A stretch of 40,967 nt of DNA from Methanobacteriota archaeon (GTDB lineage: Archaea; Thermoplasmatota; Poseidoniia; Poseidoniales; Poseidoniaceae): contig PAOW01000020.1 in the NCBI GenBank assembly GCA_002710015.1, forward strand, positions 4,716-45,682. The letters are read 5' to 3'. The stretch's first letter is position 1. The number at the start of each line of letters is the position of its first letter. The translations under genes and the position numbers were made by a program. Below are positions 1-9,180 of this stretch, piece by piece. The notes under the pieces were generated by a model. That model was not told the origin of the DNA. It saw only the letters and a program-made list of their open reading frames with translations, and did no database searches.

Positions 1-1058
1 GACCATTTACTTTTTTGCGGGTTTTGAACCAAACTGAATACATTTCCAGAATCACCAGCTCTAGCAGTTCTTCCAGAACGATGTTTGAATGCTTTCCCGT
101 TTTCTGGAGGGTCGTAGTGAATAACGCAATGTACACCTTTGATATCTAAACCTCTAGCTGCAACATCTGTCGCAACTATTGCATGAGTCCTTTCTTCGGT
201 AAAATCTTCTACTGCATTAGTTCTCTTCTTTTGAGGCATTCCACCGTGTATGCTTGTGACTCTGAGTCCCTCATTTTCAAGTTCTTCAGCAACCCTTTCA
301 ACACCTGCTCTTGTTCTACAAAAAATGAAACCTCTGCCAGATTTTCTTACCGCTTCGGCTGAAATTCTGCTTTTCATTGAATTTGGCATTAGCCAAAAGT
401 AATGATTCATTTCTGTAACTGATACCTCCTCTGGCCCAATTTCGATAATTTGTGGATTTTTTTGATACTTTTCCCTTATGTGGCTTACTTCATCGTCCAA
501 AGTAGCGCTGAACATCACAGTTTGTCGTTTTGGTGAACACTTTTCCAATATTTCACAAACTGGTTCTGTGAATCCCATATCTGCCATCCTATCTGCTTCG
601 TCAAGGACTATTATGTCGACCTCATCAAGGAAAATTTCTCCTCTTTCAATTAGATCTAGTAATCTACCTGGGCATGCGACAACAATGTCAACTCCTCGGT
701 TCAATCGCCTTATTTGCTTGGAATATGAGACTCCACCATAGATAGCCATTATTCTAAGGTCCAAGCCCCAAGCTATAGGATCCATAACGCCATGAATTTG
801 TTCAGCTAGTTCTCTAGTTGGAGTAAGTATCAATCCTTTGGGAAGGTTTGGCTCACCACGACCAATATTTTCCAGCATTGGAATTCCAAATGCGAGTGTT
901 TTACCGCTTCCAGTCGGCGCTCTGACACAAACATCCCTTCCAAGAATCATGTCAGGTATAGTTTCTCGCTGAACCTCAAATGGTTCCAGAAAACCCGCTC
1001 TCCTCAACTCATGGCAAACTTGTGAGCTTAGTCCCAAATCTGAAAACTTCACCTTCAT
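1..1058 (-). CDS. DEAD-box ATP-dependent RNA helicase, C-terminus cut by window edge
   Basis: ATP-driven RNA unwinding or RNP remodelling enzyme. Translating the minus strand from the ATG at 1058 gives about 352 codons running off the left edge. Motifs appear in family order: a Q-motif (EPFEVQ), motif I APTGSGKT, Ia PTRELAEQ, CPGRLLDL, motif II DEAD, motif III SAT, then in the second RecA lobe ATDVAARGLDI (motif V) and HRSGRTARAG (motif VI). Both helicase lobes are therefore essentially complete; only the C-terminal tail is missing. The start is chosen because an in-frame stop lies 18 bases upstream with no other start codon between, and the Q-motif follows about 30 residues in, the usual spacing. 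It is divergent from msrA. The specific role (ribosome assembly, mRNA decay, cold response) cannot be read from the sequence. Confidence 0.93.
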   Translation of the reverse strand, partial: MKVKFSDLGLSSQVCHELRRAGFLEPFEVQRETIPDMILGRDVCVRAPTGSGKTLAFGIPMLENIGRGEPNLPKGLILTPTRELAEQIHGVMDPIAWGLDLRIMAIYGGVSYSKQIRRLNRGVDIVVACPGRLLDLIERGEIFLDEVDIIVLDEADRMADMGFTEPVCEILEKCSPKRQTVMFSATLDDEVSHIREKYQKNPQIIEIGPEEVSVTEMNHYFWLMPNSMKSRISAEAVRKSGRGFIFCRTRAGVERVAEELENEGLRVTSIHGGMPQKKRTNAVEDFTEERTHAIVATDVAARGLDIKGVHCVIHYDPPENGKAFKHRSGRTARAGDSGNVFSLVQNPQKSKW

Positions 1059-1232
1059 TGAGACAACCCCACTACGTCAACCGATTATCATGCGTATTTA
1101 GCATGGGCAGGTGATTGGACAACAAATGTATTCACTGTAAGTGTGATTTTGATATATCGAAGTTCCAAGTCTACGATTTTGTTTTTTTATTCTTTACAGA
1201 AGTCAATAAACTGTAAGATACGCGGGGAAATT

Positions 1233-1751
1233 ATGAGTCGTGCTGTAATTGGTGGAGGGTGCTTCTGGTGTGTTGAAGCTGCTTACAAAAACATGAGAGG
1301 AATTAAATCTGCATTACCAGGGTATGCAGGAGGTCATGATCAAAACCCAAATTACAACTCTGTTTGCAGCGGAATTACAGGTCACGCTGAGGTTGTGGAG
1401 ATACTGTTTGATGAAGACGTAATTTCATATGAAACCATTCTGGATGTCTTCTTTACAGTTCATGACCCAACCCAACTGAACAGACAAGGCAACGACATTG
1501 GAACTCAATATCGCTCGGTAATATATTACCTCGACGACGAACAGAAGAACCTTGCTTTTAATTCAAAGAAAAAATTTCAAGAATACTACTTAGACGAAAT
1601 TGTGACCGAGATAACCGAGTTAACCAACTACCATGAAGCAGAAAAATACCATCATGATTATTTTAATCTCAATCCAGGAAACGGATATTGTCAGATGGTT
1701 GTTGCACCAAAGTTGGCGAAGGTCAGGGCTAAATTATCTCACCTATATTGA
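1233..1751 (+). CDS. msrA: Peptide methionine sulfoxide reductase MsrA
   Basis: Reduces methionine-S-sulfoxide in oxidised proteins in the cytoplasm, coupled to thioredoxin. The 172-residue protein begins MSRAVIGGGCFWC; Cys10 in GCFWC is the expected catalytic cysteine, and the GYC near the C-terminus (Cys153) is the likely resolving cysteine. The middle carries the family signature around HDPTQLNRQGNDIGTQYRS, and the length is normal. The reading frame stays open 30 codons further upstream to 1143, but that extension is hydrophobic and not family-like; the ATG at 1233 follows a purine-rich GCGGGGAAA and places the active site at the standard distance. The next gene starts 30 bases downstream on the same strand. 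Confidence 0.95.
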   Translation: MSRAVIGGGCFWCVEAAYKNMRGIKSALPGYAGGHDQNPNYNSVCSGITGHAEVVEILFDEDVISYETILDVFFTVHDPTQLNRQGNDIGTQYRSVIYYLDDEQKNLAFNSKKKFQEYYLDEIVTEITELTNYHEAEKYHHDYFNLNPGNGYCQMVVAPKLAKVRAKLSHLY

Positions 1752-1781
1752 CGATTATTATTTTGAGCCCAACCTCCTCGG

Positions 1782-3419
1782 ATGTGTATGGTGAACAATG
1801 TTGTGCGACCTCCGAAACCTGTCAACGAACCAGTACTAGGTTACTTACCAGGTAGCAAGGAACGTGAACTATTAATTGAAGAATTAGATAGGCAAGAAAA
1901 AGAAATCCTCGAAATCCCGTGCATAATTAACGGCAAGGAGGTCTTTACTGGTGACATTGTTGAACAGGTCATGCCCCACAATCACAGTCATGTCATAGCA
2001 CGCGTTCACATGGCAGGGGAAAATGAAGTAAATAACGCTATCAAAGCGGCTCTCGATTCACATAAAATGTGGTCGACTATGCCATGGGAGGCTCGATGTG
2101 CTATTTTCTTGAAAGCCAGTGAACTACTTGCAGGTCCAAGACGGTATGAAATAAATGCATCAACAATGCTCAACCAGTCAAAAACATGTCACCAAGCAGA
2201 GATAGATTCTGCATGTGAATTAATTGATTTTTGGAGATTTAATGCTGATTATTGTCGCCAAATTTACGAAGATTTGCAACCTCCTGTTTCCCCATCTAGT
2301 ATGTGGAATTCGAGTGAAATTCGCCCTCTAGAGGGCTTTGTTTTCAGCGTAACTCCATTCAACTTCAGTAGCATAGCTGCGAACCTACCATCAAGTGCAG
2401 CAATAATGGGCAACACAGGTGTCTGGAAACCATCAAGGAATTCTTATGTTTCGAATTATAAATTGATGAAATTAATGATGGATGCAGGACTACCTGATGG
2501 TGTAATAAATTTCATACCAGGTAAGGCAAGTTTGGTTGGAGATATTTGCTTATCACACCCAGAATTAGCAGGGGTACACTTTACTGGATCTACATCTGTA
2601 TTTAGAAAAATGTGGAAAGACATTGCAAACAATTTAGAGAACATGAAATCATACCCAAGAATTGTTGGAGAAACCGGTGGAAAAGACTTCATTTTAGCAC
2701 ATCCAGACTGTGACAAAAGGGCTCTTTTGGTGGCACTTTTGCGAGGTGCATTTGAATTCCAAGGCCAGAAATGCAGTGCTGCAAGTCGAGCATACATTCC
2801 TGAGAGCGTTTGGGAAGAAATTGGACAAGATTACTGCAAAGAGGTATCTAGTATAACTATGGGAGACCCAAGAGATTTCTCCAACTTTATGGGTGCAGTT
2901 ATCGATAAAAAATCATATGACAACATAGTTGGTTACATTGAAAGAGCAGTCGAAGACCCGGGCTGCGATATCGTCACTGGTGGAAACTATGATGAATCAA
3001 AAGGTTACTTCATAGAACCAACAACAATTATTTGCAAAGATTCACGATATGAATCGATGGAGCAAGAAATCTTCGGTCCACTTCTGTCCATACATATCTA
3101 TCCAGATTCTGACTTCGACAGAATTCTAGAAGTTTGTGATACAACTTCAGAATATGCGCTAACTGGCTCCATATTTGCCACAAACAGAGAGCATATTGAG
3201 AAAGCAATGGCAGCCCTCAGGTATAGTGCAGGAAACTTCTACATCAATGATAAGCCAACAGGTGCTGTTGTAGGGCAACAACCATTCGGAGGTGCGCGAG
3301 GAAGTGGGACAAATGACAAGGCAGGTTCACCTCTTAACCTTCTCAGGTGGGTAAGTCCAAGATCTATAAAGGAGACATTTGCGCCGCCGCACGATTGGAC
3401 TTATGGATTCTTGAGATGA
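1782..3419 (+). CDS. L-glutamate gamma-semialdehyde (1-pyrroline-5-carboxylate) dehydrogenase
   Basis: NAD(P)-dependent oxidation of glutamate semialdehyde/P5C to glutamate, the second step of proline catabolism. The 545 residues match the stand-alone P5C dehydrogenase type (mitochondrial ALDH4A1-like) rather than the PutA fusion: N-terminal PPKPVNEPVLGYLPGS, the cofactor-fold stretch VTPFNFSS, catalytic Glu297 in GETGGKDF and catalytic Cys331 in FQGQKCSAASR, then EIFGPLL and QPFGGARGSGTNDKAG near the end. Starts at 1782 and 1788 (third residue, also Met) are both possible; neither has a clear ribosome-binding site. Proline dehydrogenase is not adjacent, so P5C may come from a distant gene or from ornithine. 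Its 3' end overlaps the convergent small membrane gene by 19 bases. Confidence 0.93.
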   Translation: MCMVNNVVRPPKPVNEPVLGYLPGSKERELLIEELDRQEKEILEIPCIINGKEVFTGDIVEQVMPHNHSHVIARVHMAGENEVNNAIKAALDSHKMWSTMPWEARCAIFLKASELLAGPRRYEINASTMLNQSKTCHQAEIDSACELIDFWRFNADYCRQIYEDLQPPVSPSSMWNSSEIRPLEGFVFSVTPFNFSSIAANLPSSAAIMGNTGVWKPSRNSYVSNYKLMKLMMDAGLPDGVINFIPGKASLVGDICLSHPELAGVHFTGSTSVFRKMWKDIANNLENMKSYPRIVGETGGKDFILAHPDCDKRALLVALLRGAFEFQGQKCSAASRAYIPESVWEEIGQDYCKEVSSITMGDPRDFSNFMGAVIDKKSYDNIVGYIERAVEDPGCDIVTGGNYDESKGYFIEPTTIICKDSRYESMEQEIFGPLLSIHIYPDSDFDRILEVCDTTSEYALTGSIFATNREHIEKAMAALRYSAGNFYINDKPTGAVVGQQPFGGARGSGTNDKAGSPLNLLRWVSPRSIKETFAPPHDWTYGFLR

Positions 3420-3709
3420 TTTGGAAGTCTACCCTTAGCTTCCAGTGCATTCTCAACTTTTGGCGTCAGCAATCTAGAATTTCGATTTTTAGCGACAATG
3501 GATAATAAGAACCAGCCGATGGATAAAATTGGAGTTGACAAAAGAAGCGTAATTGCTACCCACATAACTATGCTACCGTCTGAGAACTGCCAGGACCACC
3601 AGCCTACGATTACAAGAGTAATTAGTAAAAAGATTCTTGAGGCTTCGCTGGGAGTCGACCACCCTCGGTGATCAATGCGAGGTGCGAAGAGCCAATCCAT
3701 TATTGCCAT
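3401..3709 (-). CDS. Small two-helix membrane protein, unknown function
   Basis: A 102-residue protein with no recognised family. Residues about 25-45 and 48-71 form two hydrophobic helices rich in Trp, Ile and Leu, separated by a very short polar turn (FSDGS), followed by a basic then polar tail. The reading frame overlaps the end of the dehydrogenase gene tail to tail by 19 bases and is otherwise free of competing genes. The amino-acid composition is typical of a real membrane protein, not a random frame, but no homologue is recognised. Start could be Met1 or Met4. Confidence reflects this compositional evidence only. Confidence 0.6.
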   Translation of the reverse strand: MAIMDWLFAPRIDHRGWSTPSEASRIFLLITLVIVGWWSWQFSDGSIVMWVAITLLLSTPILSIGWFLLSIVAKNRNSRLLTPKVENALEAKGRLPNHLKNP

Positions 3710-3887
3710 ATTCTTCCCTCTAGAATATCAACTAATATACTGATGTTTTTCAACCGGATGATTAATTTTAGTCGCATACTAGCATCAACCCCTGCGATGA
3801 TGAACGCACTTGAGCGGACTGCTGTTTCAGTGACGATTGATGGGCGAACTGAGCGGGGACATCAAGAATTACTGAGAGGACCAACAC

Positions 3888-5249
3888 ATGGAAGCATTAG
3901 TAGAACCTCTTAAACCACCCCCAAGTAATCTTACATTCGCAAGCCAATCATCACCATGGAATACAATTTGGAAGATGTTAGGTGTTGTAGTTTTAATTTA
4001 CATAATCGCTAACCTGTCAGTCGCAGCTCTATACGGATTATTTTTGGGGGATTCTGAACTCGCGATTTTTTCATTAATCTGTTCCTTACCTTTAGTTCTC
4101 ATATTTGTTTACTCGAGAAGGCCTAAGCTAACTCACATTATGCTAGCATCAGCAGACCAGTATGGTAAAAATCAGCACTATTTACCAAAATCGAGAATTT
4201 TATTTACACCAGTCCCTACAACTTTTTCCCACCACCTGATTAGAGATTCACCTCCACTAGAATTTCCGAAGACTTCAACTCTTTGGATTCTATTTTCCCT
4301 AACAATAGTTATCGCTTTCTTAGGAATGCTTCCTGTGTTTTTTTCAGATAATCCTGTGTGGTTTTTAATTGCTGTATTGGTTGGAATACCTGCTTGGCTG
4401 TTCGCTTTTTCGTTACCCGTTCACGCATGGTGGGGATTCTCGACAAAGCACTTTCAAATAATTACTACAAAGTCTGATGGAGAAAAAATGTTAGTATCAG
4501 GCATGTTATCAACAATTCCAGCCATAACGATAAATTCACTTATTTTTCCCCTATTACTAGCAGCAGCGGGAATAGAGATCTCCAGCAAGGTTGGTGAATT
4601 TTTGCTGTTGACTATTAGTGCACCGGTAGGCGAGGAATTATGCAAGGCGGCATTCGTTCTTGGATTGTACAAACTCATCGATTCTCCAAAAAGGGGTTTC
4701 CAGATTGGTTTTTCAGTTGGATTGGGTTTTGCCTTGCTAGAAAATCTGCAATACATACTTATCTCACTTGCAGGAGGTCCGGTTGGATTTTCCTTAACAG
4801 CAATAGTCAGAGGAATTGGATCAATACCTGGTCATGCTTTCTGGACAGGGTTATCAGGGGTATCAATCGGTTGGTATATCTGTATCAAGAGAGGAATTTC
4901 TCCACACCAAAATCAACAAAAAGCAAACTGGGTGGTTTTCGACAGTGGTAGTGGGGCAGTAAAGAATACTAATCAATCTACATCTACCTTTGGCACTAAG
5001 GTAAGAAATTGGCTATACAAGCCTCAAGAAGAAACTTGGAAACTTCCTGTAAGCCCAGTCGTTGGGATTTCCTTAGCAATTGCAGGGCATTCGCTGTGGA
5101 ATGGTTCTAGCGTTCTTGTATCCAATGTGTTTGCTGGCACTCCTCTTGCAGTCATGGTTATTGCAAATTTGGCATGGACTTTAGTTATGATAGGAGTCCT
5201 TTTCTACATAGGAAAGGAAATACTAGCCTCAGTTATGCATTTACCGTGA
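3888..5249 (+). CDS. PrsW-family intramembrane metalloprotease
   Basis: Predicted multi-pass membrane protease of the PrsW/CPBP-like superfamily, which cuts substrates within or next to the membrane (in Bacillus PrsW, an anti-sigma factor). The 453-residue protein has three or more helices in the first 180 residues, then the family motifs in order: GEELCKAAF (Glu249, Glu250, Lys253), GLGFALLEN, RGIGSIPGHAFWTGLSG (His316) and AGHSLWNGS (His401); the Glu and His residues are the expected metal and catalytic ligands. The start has GAGAGGA seven bases upstream of the ATG. A soluble loop of about 70 residues lies between the His316 and His401 helices. No anti-sigma factor or obvious substrate is adjacent, so the substrate is unknown. 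Confidence 0.85.
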   Translation: MEALVEPLKPPPSNLTFASQSSPWNTIWKMLGVVVLIYIIANLSVAALYGLFLGDSELAIFSLICSLPLVLIFVYSRRPKLTHIMLASADQYGKNQHYLPKSRILFTPVPTTFSHHLIRDSPPLEFPKTSTLWILFSLTIVIAFLGMLPVFFSDNPVWFLIAVLVGIPAWLFAFSLPVHAWWGFSTKHFQIITTKSDGEKMLVSGMLSTIPAITINSLIFPLLLAAAGIEISSKVGEFLLLTISAPVGEELCKAAFVLGLYKLIDSPKRGFQIGFSVGLGFALLENLQYILISLAGGPVGFSLTAIVRGIGSIPGHAFWTGLSGVSIGWYICIKRGISPHQNQQKANWVVFDSGSGAVKNTNQSTSTFGTKVRNWLYKPQEETWKLPVSPVVGISLAIAGHSLWNGSSVLVSNVFAGTPLAVMVIANLAWTLVMIGVLFYIGKEILASVMHLP

Positions 5250-5340
5250 CAGATTTCACCTCCCGTAATCATAATTTACGAATCAAAATGAGGGGCAAGG
5301 TATAGACGGTGATTCTCCTCGCAATGGAAGGGGCCGAGTT

Positions 5341-6081
5341 ATGGTTGACGTCATGCAGCCTGGTTTGCAAGAGGGTAACCTACTGGTAACCTTCACAATT
5401 GTCGGGATTCTGATAGTAATATCTGAACGCTTCAAAGTTTTGGACAGACTGGGAGTTTACGCCGCTGCCGGACTTGGTTTGGTAGTAGGCGGCTTAGGAC
5501 ATTGGACTTGGCTAATCATTCTACTCGGTTTCTTGGGAAGTTCTCACAAAGCCACAAAATGGAGGTTAGAACAAAAATTAACTCTGGGGCTTTCAGAATC
5601 AGATGATGGACATAGGAGTTGGGGGAATGTTATTGCCAATGGTGGGCTTCCAGGTATAGTGGCAATTGTAGCATGGGTTTTATCCGATCATGACAATGGA
5701 ATATGGATTTTCTCTGCAGCGGTTGCAGTTGCAGCATCTGATACTTTTGCTTCGGAGATAGGCTGCCTTGACAATAGAGTAAGAATGATCACCAATTTCA
5801 AAAAATGTGAACCTGGATTGAATGGAGGTTTTTCACCTAATGGTCAGTTAGCAGCAGCCGCTGGTTCAACAATCATTGCCATACTTGCGTTTTTGATGGA
5901 ACAAGATGCCAAACTCGCAATTGCAGTAGCTGTTATTGGTTGGTTAGGTTGTCAAATGGATAGCTATCTTGGCGCTATTTTGGAAAATCGAGGATTTATG
6001 ACAAAAGGTACTGTCAATGCCGCAGCCATAACATTTGGAATAATGCTAATGTGGTACTACTTAGATTTCCCACATCTATGA
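5341..6081 (+). CDS. DUF92 / TIGR00297 integral membrane protein
   Basis: A 246-residue hydrophobic protein of the DUF92 family. Family motifs are clear: ASDTFASEIG, NGGFSPNGQLAAAAGS, GCQMDSYLGAILENRG, and a terminal GTVNAAAITFG. Established knowledge: plant VTE6 and a cyanobacterial homologue in this family are linked to phytyl-phosphate kinase activity, so archaeal members may act on prenyl or polyprenyl phosphates; that extension is inference. About six transmembrane segments are visible. Starts at Met1 (5341) and Met5 (5353) are both possible. It sits between the PrsW gene (91 bases upstream) and a large membrane protein (36 bases downstream), all on the same strand. Confidence 0.85.
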   Translation: MVDVMQPGLQEGNLLVTFTIVGILIVISERFKVLDRLGVYAAAGLGLVVGGLGHWTWLIILLGFLGSSHKATKWRLEQKLTLGLSESDDGHRSWGNVIANGGLPGIVAIVAWVLSDHDNGIWIFSAAVAVAASDTFASEIGCLDNRVRMITNFKKCEPGLNGGFSPNGQLAAAAGSTIIAILAFLMEQDAKLAIAVAVIGWLGCQMDSYLGAILENRGFMTKGTVNAAAITFGIMLMWYYLDFPHL

Positions 6082-6117
6082 TGTGGGTTCTTCTACCCGT
6101 AATGCATGGGCTAGGAC

Positions 6118-8433
6118 ATGCAGAGAAGGAGCATTGCATTATTTGCCCTTCTGTGCATGTGTTTAACGTTAGTAAGTCCTATTGTCAAAAACGCAGACGC
6201 AGAGGATGATTTGTATGAACCGGGATTCGTAGAATGGAATGTAAACAATCTCCACAGAATCTATCTATCGGGAGTGGAAGAGAGTGTCAACCTAACACGA
6301 GATAGAGAAGCGGCATCTATGGGTAACGTGCTTATTAGGACAGGTCAAAGTGCTTCTATTGGCCCACTTTCAATGCCGCCCTTAGAAATGGGTTTTAATG
6401 GGACATTCAATATCAGCACTTACGTCGCTGCATATGTTCAAGCTGGAACCGGTCTTCCCTTGCTTCAGTGTAGAACCAGTAACCCCGTGACGATTGATAC
6501 TCAATTACAGATTGGGGATTTTTCCTATTTTGGTTCTGTAACAAAAAATGTCTACGAATCAGCAGCTGAAGCACACAATATGAGCACTCAGATCGAAATC
6601 GCAAACATTACGGCAAGACCTGGTGACATAGTCACATATTCAATGACAGCATCAACAACCTGTCCTGCTAATATCAATCTGGAATGGGGAGGAGATGGTG
6701 TCTTTGCAGGTGGTATAGAAATACGAGGAAATTTGTTTTCACCTGAAGTTGAAGTAACAGTAGATGATTCACGCATTGCCCATATTCAACTTACTGCGAC
6801 TCTACCGTGGGGCTTCAACGATCTGGACCAAGATTTCACATCAATGAACATATATGGACCAGTTGAGCCTGATGAAAAACGAGTTTACGATGAAGACATG
6901 CGACCAGAAGGATTCACAGCTACCAGCGAATATGTCGAACGTACAGATGACATGGGGCGACCATCAAAGGTCTTCACAGGAAAAAACAAATTACCAGCAG
7001 GTGACAATGTGTTGATTGTTTGTCTGAAAACAGTAGATACGATCGTTAACTCAATCGCTGGTAAAAATTGTGACCATGAAGGCATTATCAGATTTAATGT
7101 TGAATCCGAAGATACTCCGATGGCTAGTGCATTCCTTTGGTTGTCGATATCTGGTTTTATTGCAATCATCGCTTATTTGGGATCACAAATACGTCAAGGT
7201 ATTCTCTTACCTCTCCCTCTGATGGGGGCCTTAGTAATCATGGCCATCCTAATGATACCTTTAGCCAGCAGCATACCAGATTTAGGAGGGAAAGAAATTG
7301 TCGCGTCAGATACAAGATCCCCTTCATTCATTCTTCATCAAAATGGTAATGGGTCTGTTTCTCTTGATGAATTATTGGATGGTAAAGAAGCTGTAATTGT
7401 AGGCATAACGCTACCTGCCTCTATCAATGCAGTGGATCAAACAAAACAAATTGAAAATGCTGTTGATAGATTAGGAGATAGAGTTAGCGCTGTGCAGGTA
7501 GTTACCGGAGAAAATGTCAGAATGGATGATTTGGACACCATTGCAGAAATAACCAATGCAAGTTGGCCAATTCTTATCGATGACGGAGAGAGTAGATTTG
7601 CAAAGAGAATGCCAATGGGTGTTTCAGATTCAATTGTCGTTATCGATTCTGCTGGGCATGTTACCTTTACTTCTGCTGCGACAGCAAGTTCAGAGGACAT
7701 TATCGATGCTGTTGATGGTATAGGGACGGGAGGATTGCAATCTCCAACCTCAGTATTTAGCCTTCTTTGGGGGCCAGGTCTTGCAATGCTATTTGTTGCA
7801 CTACCACGCAAAAAATACGAGGCTCCTGATGAACCGTTATTGCCGGGATCTTCGTGGGGTAGCATAATCTTAGCCGGTGGCATTGGTTTCCTCTCTGTCA
7901 ACATTCTACCGATGATTGCTGCCTTCATACCAAGTGATAACGATCTAAGGTCTTGGCTAGATATTGGCTTGTTAGTATGGTTCGTCAGCGCAGCAATTAG
8001 GGCTGCAATTGTCGGTACACCTGGAGAAGTTAGATTCACAGCTAAGGTGCTGCATAGGTTATACTCTACTGGTTTTAACAACTGGAAAGATGTTGAAGAC
8101 ACGGAAAGAGATTTGCTCATCGGATTTTGGATGGGTTGGTTCATCTGGCTTGCATACCCTGCAATACTAGCACAAGGTGTTGCTGCTATGCTAATGACAG
8201 GAGGCTTTAACATAATTTTTGGCCCTTTAATGCTGCTTGCTTATTTTATTACAGCCGGTATATTCACGTTAATTATTAGATTCATATCTTCTTGGGGAGG
8301 CCCTATTTCACAAGCATTTGGTTCCTTCGGGTCGGGGCCATTTTCTCAAGCCCTAGGTTGGGCATTAATTCCCATATCAGCATGGACATTGGCAAATGGA
8401 ATAATTCACGCTTTCAATATAGGACTTCTATGA
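6118..8433 (+). CDS. Large exported membrane protein with a cysteine-less thioredoxin-like segment
   Basis: No family recognised for the whole 771-residue protein. It begins with a signal peptide (basic MQRR, hydrophobic stretch, cleavage near NADA-ED). Residues about 30-335 are polar, Thr/Asn rich and probably an extracytoplasmic beta-structured region. Two helices follow at about 341-386. Residues about 401-536 look like a peroxiredoxin/thioredoxin-fold domain: a beta strand AVIVGIT where the active site should follow, WPILIDDGESRFAKRMP, then SIVVIDSAGHVTFT; however the CxxC position reads LPAS and this segment has no cysteine. The remaining 230 residues hold five or so more membrane helices. 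It is followed with no gap by the DUF2071 gene. Redox-sensing or scaffolding roles are only guesses. Confidence 0.75.
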   Translation: MQRRSIALFALLCMCLTLVSPIVKNADAEDDLYEPGFVEWNVNNLHRIYLSGVEESVNLTRDREAASMGNVLIRTGQSASIGPLSMPPLEMGFNGTFNISTYVAAYVQAGTGLPLLQCRTSNPVTIDTQLQIGDFSYFGSVTKNVYESAAEAHNMSTQIEIANITARPGDIVTYSMTASTTCPANINLEWGGDGVFAGGIEIRGNLFSPEVEVTVDDSRIAHIQLTATLPWGFNDLDQDFTSMNIYGPVEPDEKRVYDEDMRPEGFTATSEYVERTDDMGRPSKVFTGKNKLPAGDNVLIVCLKTVDTIVNSIAGKNCDHEGIIRFNVESEDTPMASAFLWLSISGFIAIIAYLGSQIRQGILLPLPLMGALVIMAILMIPLASSIPDLGGKEIVASDTRSPSFILHQNGNGSVSLDELLDGKEAVIVGITLPASINAVDQTKQIENAVDRLGDRVSAVQVVTGENVRMDDLDTIAEITNASWPILIDDGESRFAKRMPMGVSDSIVVIDSAGHVTFTSAATASSEDIIDAVDGIGTGGLQSPTSVFSLLWGPGLAMLFVALPRKKYEAPDEPLLPGSSWGSIILAGGIGFLSVNILPMIAAFIPSDNDLRSWLDIGLLVWFVSAAIRAAIVGTPGEVRFTAKVLHRLYSTGFNNWKDVEDTERDLLIGFWMGWFIWLAYPAILAQGVAAMLMTGGFNIIFGPLMLLAYFITAGIFTLIIRFISSWGGPISQAFGSFGSGPFSQALGWALIPISAWTLANGIIHAFNIGLL

Positions 8434-9180
8434 GTGTTTAAGATGGGGAAAAAAATCACAAGGAATCATGTCCCATTCACATTGCCAACAAGACCTCATG
8501 CACTTGTTCAGGAGTGGAGAAATCTTACATTTATGCATTGGGAAGTAGATATAGAATTAATTTCAAAACATGTTCCAAAAGGTCTTGAAATCGATCTATT
8601 CGAAGGTAAGGCATACGTTGGAACGATTCCGTTCGTTATGCGAAATGTTAGACCAAGACTACTTCCTGCTGTTCCTGGAATCTCTACATTTCCTGAATTT
8701 AATGTCAGAACATACGTCAAAAAAGATGGCATCCCTGGTGTATTATTTCTAACATTAGACGCTCAAAGTCGGATTACTTGCTGGCATGCAAACAGATCTT
8801 ACGGTCTGCCATATCAATATGCCAAATGTGAACTAAAATCCAATACTCAAGGTTATGATTGGAGATCTGAAAGAAAAAGTAACGGTGTTAGGTTAGAAGG
8901 TTATTGCAAATTACTTGGGGGAAAACGCCAAGCAGAACTGGATAGTCTCGAATACTTCCTGTTTGAGAGGGATTCTCTATACACTTATCACAAAGGAAAG
9001 GTTCACAGGGCATTTACACTTCACGAACCTTGGGTTTTTGAAGACGCAGAAGTAGATATAACATGCAATACTTTGACTGCACATTACAACCTAGGTATTG
9101 ATGTTCTAAAACCTGAATTTGTTCATGCCTCCCATGGTGTGAAAGTCAACACGTGGCCTATTGAGGAGGTTTTACAATGA
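8434..9180 (+). CDS. DUF2071 (YqjF-like) family protein
   Basis: A 248-residue soluble protein of the DUF2071 family, which has an acetoacetate-decarboxylase-like fold; the biochemical function of the family is not settled. Signature stretches are FMHWEVDIELISKHVPKGL, YVGTIPFVMRNVRPRLLPAVPG and FPEFNVRTYV. The frame opens with GTG immediately after the TGA of the previous gene; an ATG nine bases later (8443, MGKKITRN) is an alternative start and is not distinguishable here, since neither has a strong ribosome-binding site. Its last codons overlap the start of the DCC-family gene by four bases (ATGA), so the two are almost surely translationally coupled. Confidence 0.85.
   Translation: MFKMGKKITRNHVPFTLPTRPHALVQEWRNLTFMHWEVDIELISKHVPKGLEIDLFEGKAYVGTIPFVMRNVRPRLLPAVPGISTFPEFNVRTYVKKDGIPGVLFLTLDAQSRITCWHANRSYGLPYQYAKCELKSNTQGYDWRSERKSNGVRLEGYCKLLGGKRQAELDSLEYFLFERDSLYTYHKGKVHRAFTLHEPWVFEDAEVDITCNTLTAHYNLGIDVLKPEFVHASHGVKVNTWPIEEVLQ

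Noticed and set aside
1143-1232. N-terminal extension of msrA
   Set aside because: The extra 30 residues are hydrophobic and unlike MsrA; the ATG at 1233 puts the active-site cysteine at the usual position. A signal peptide cannot be wholly excluded.
3668-3913. Open frame of 81 codons on the + strand
   Set aside because: It overlaps the start of the small membrane gene and the start of the PrsW gene, has no family-like sequence, and the PrsW ATG has its own ribosome-binding site.
7437-8213. Open frame of 258 codons on the - strand
   Set aside because: It lies wholly inside the large membrane protein gene and reads as a low-complexity Ser/Pro/Ile antisense translation.
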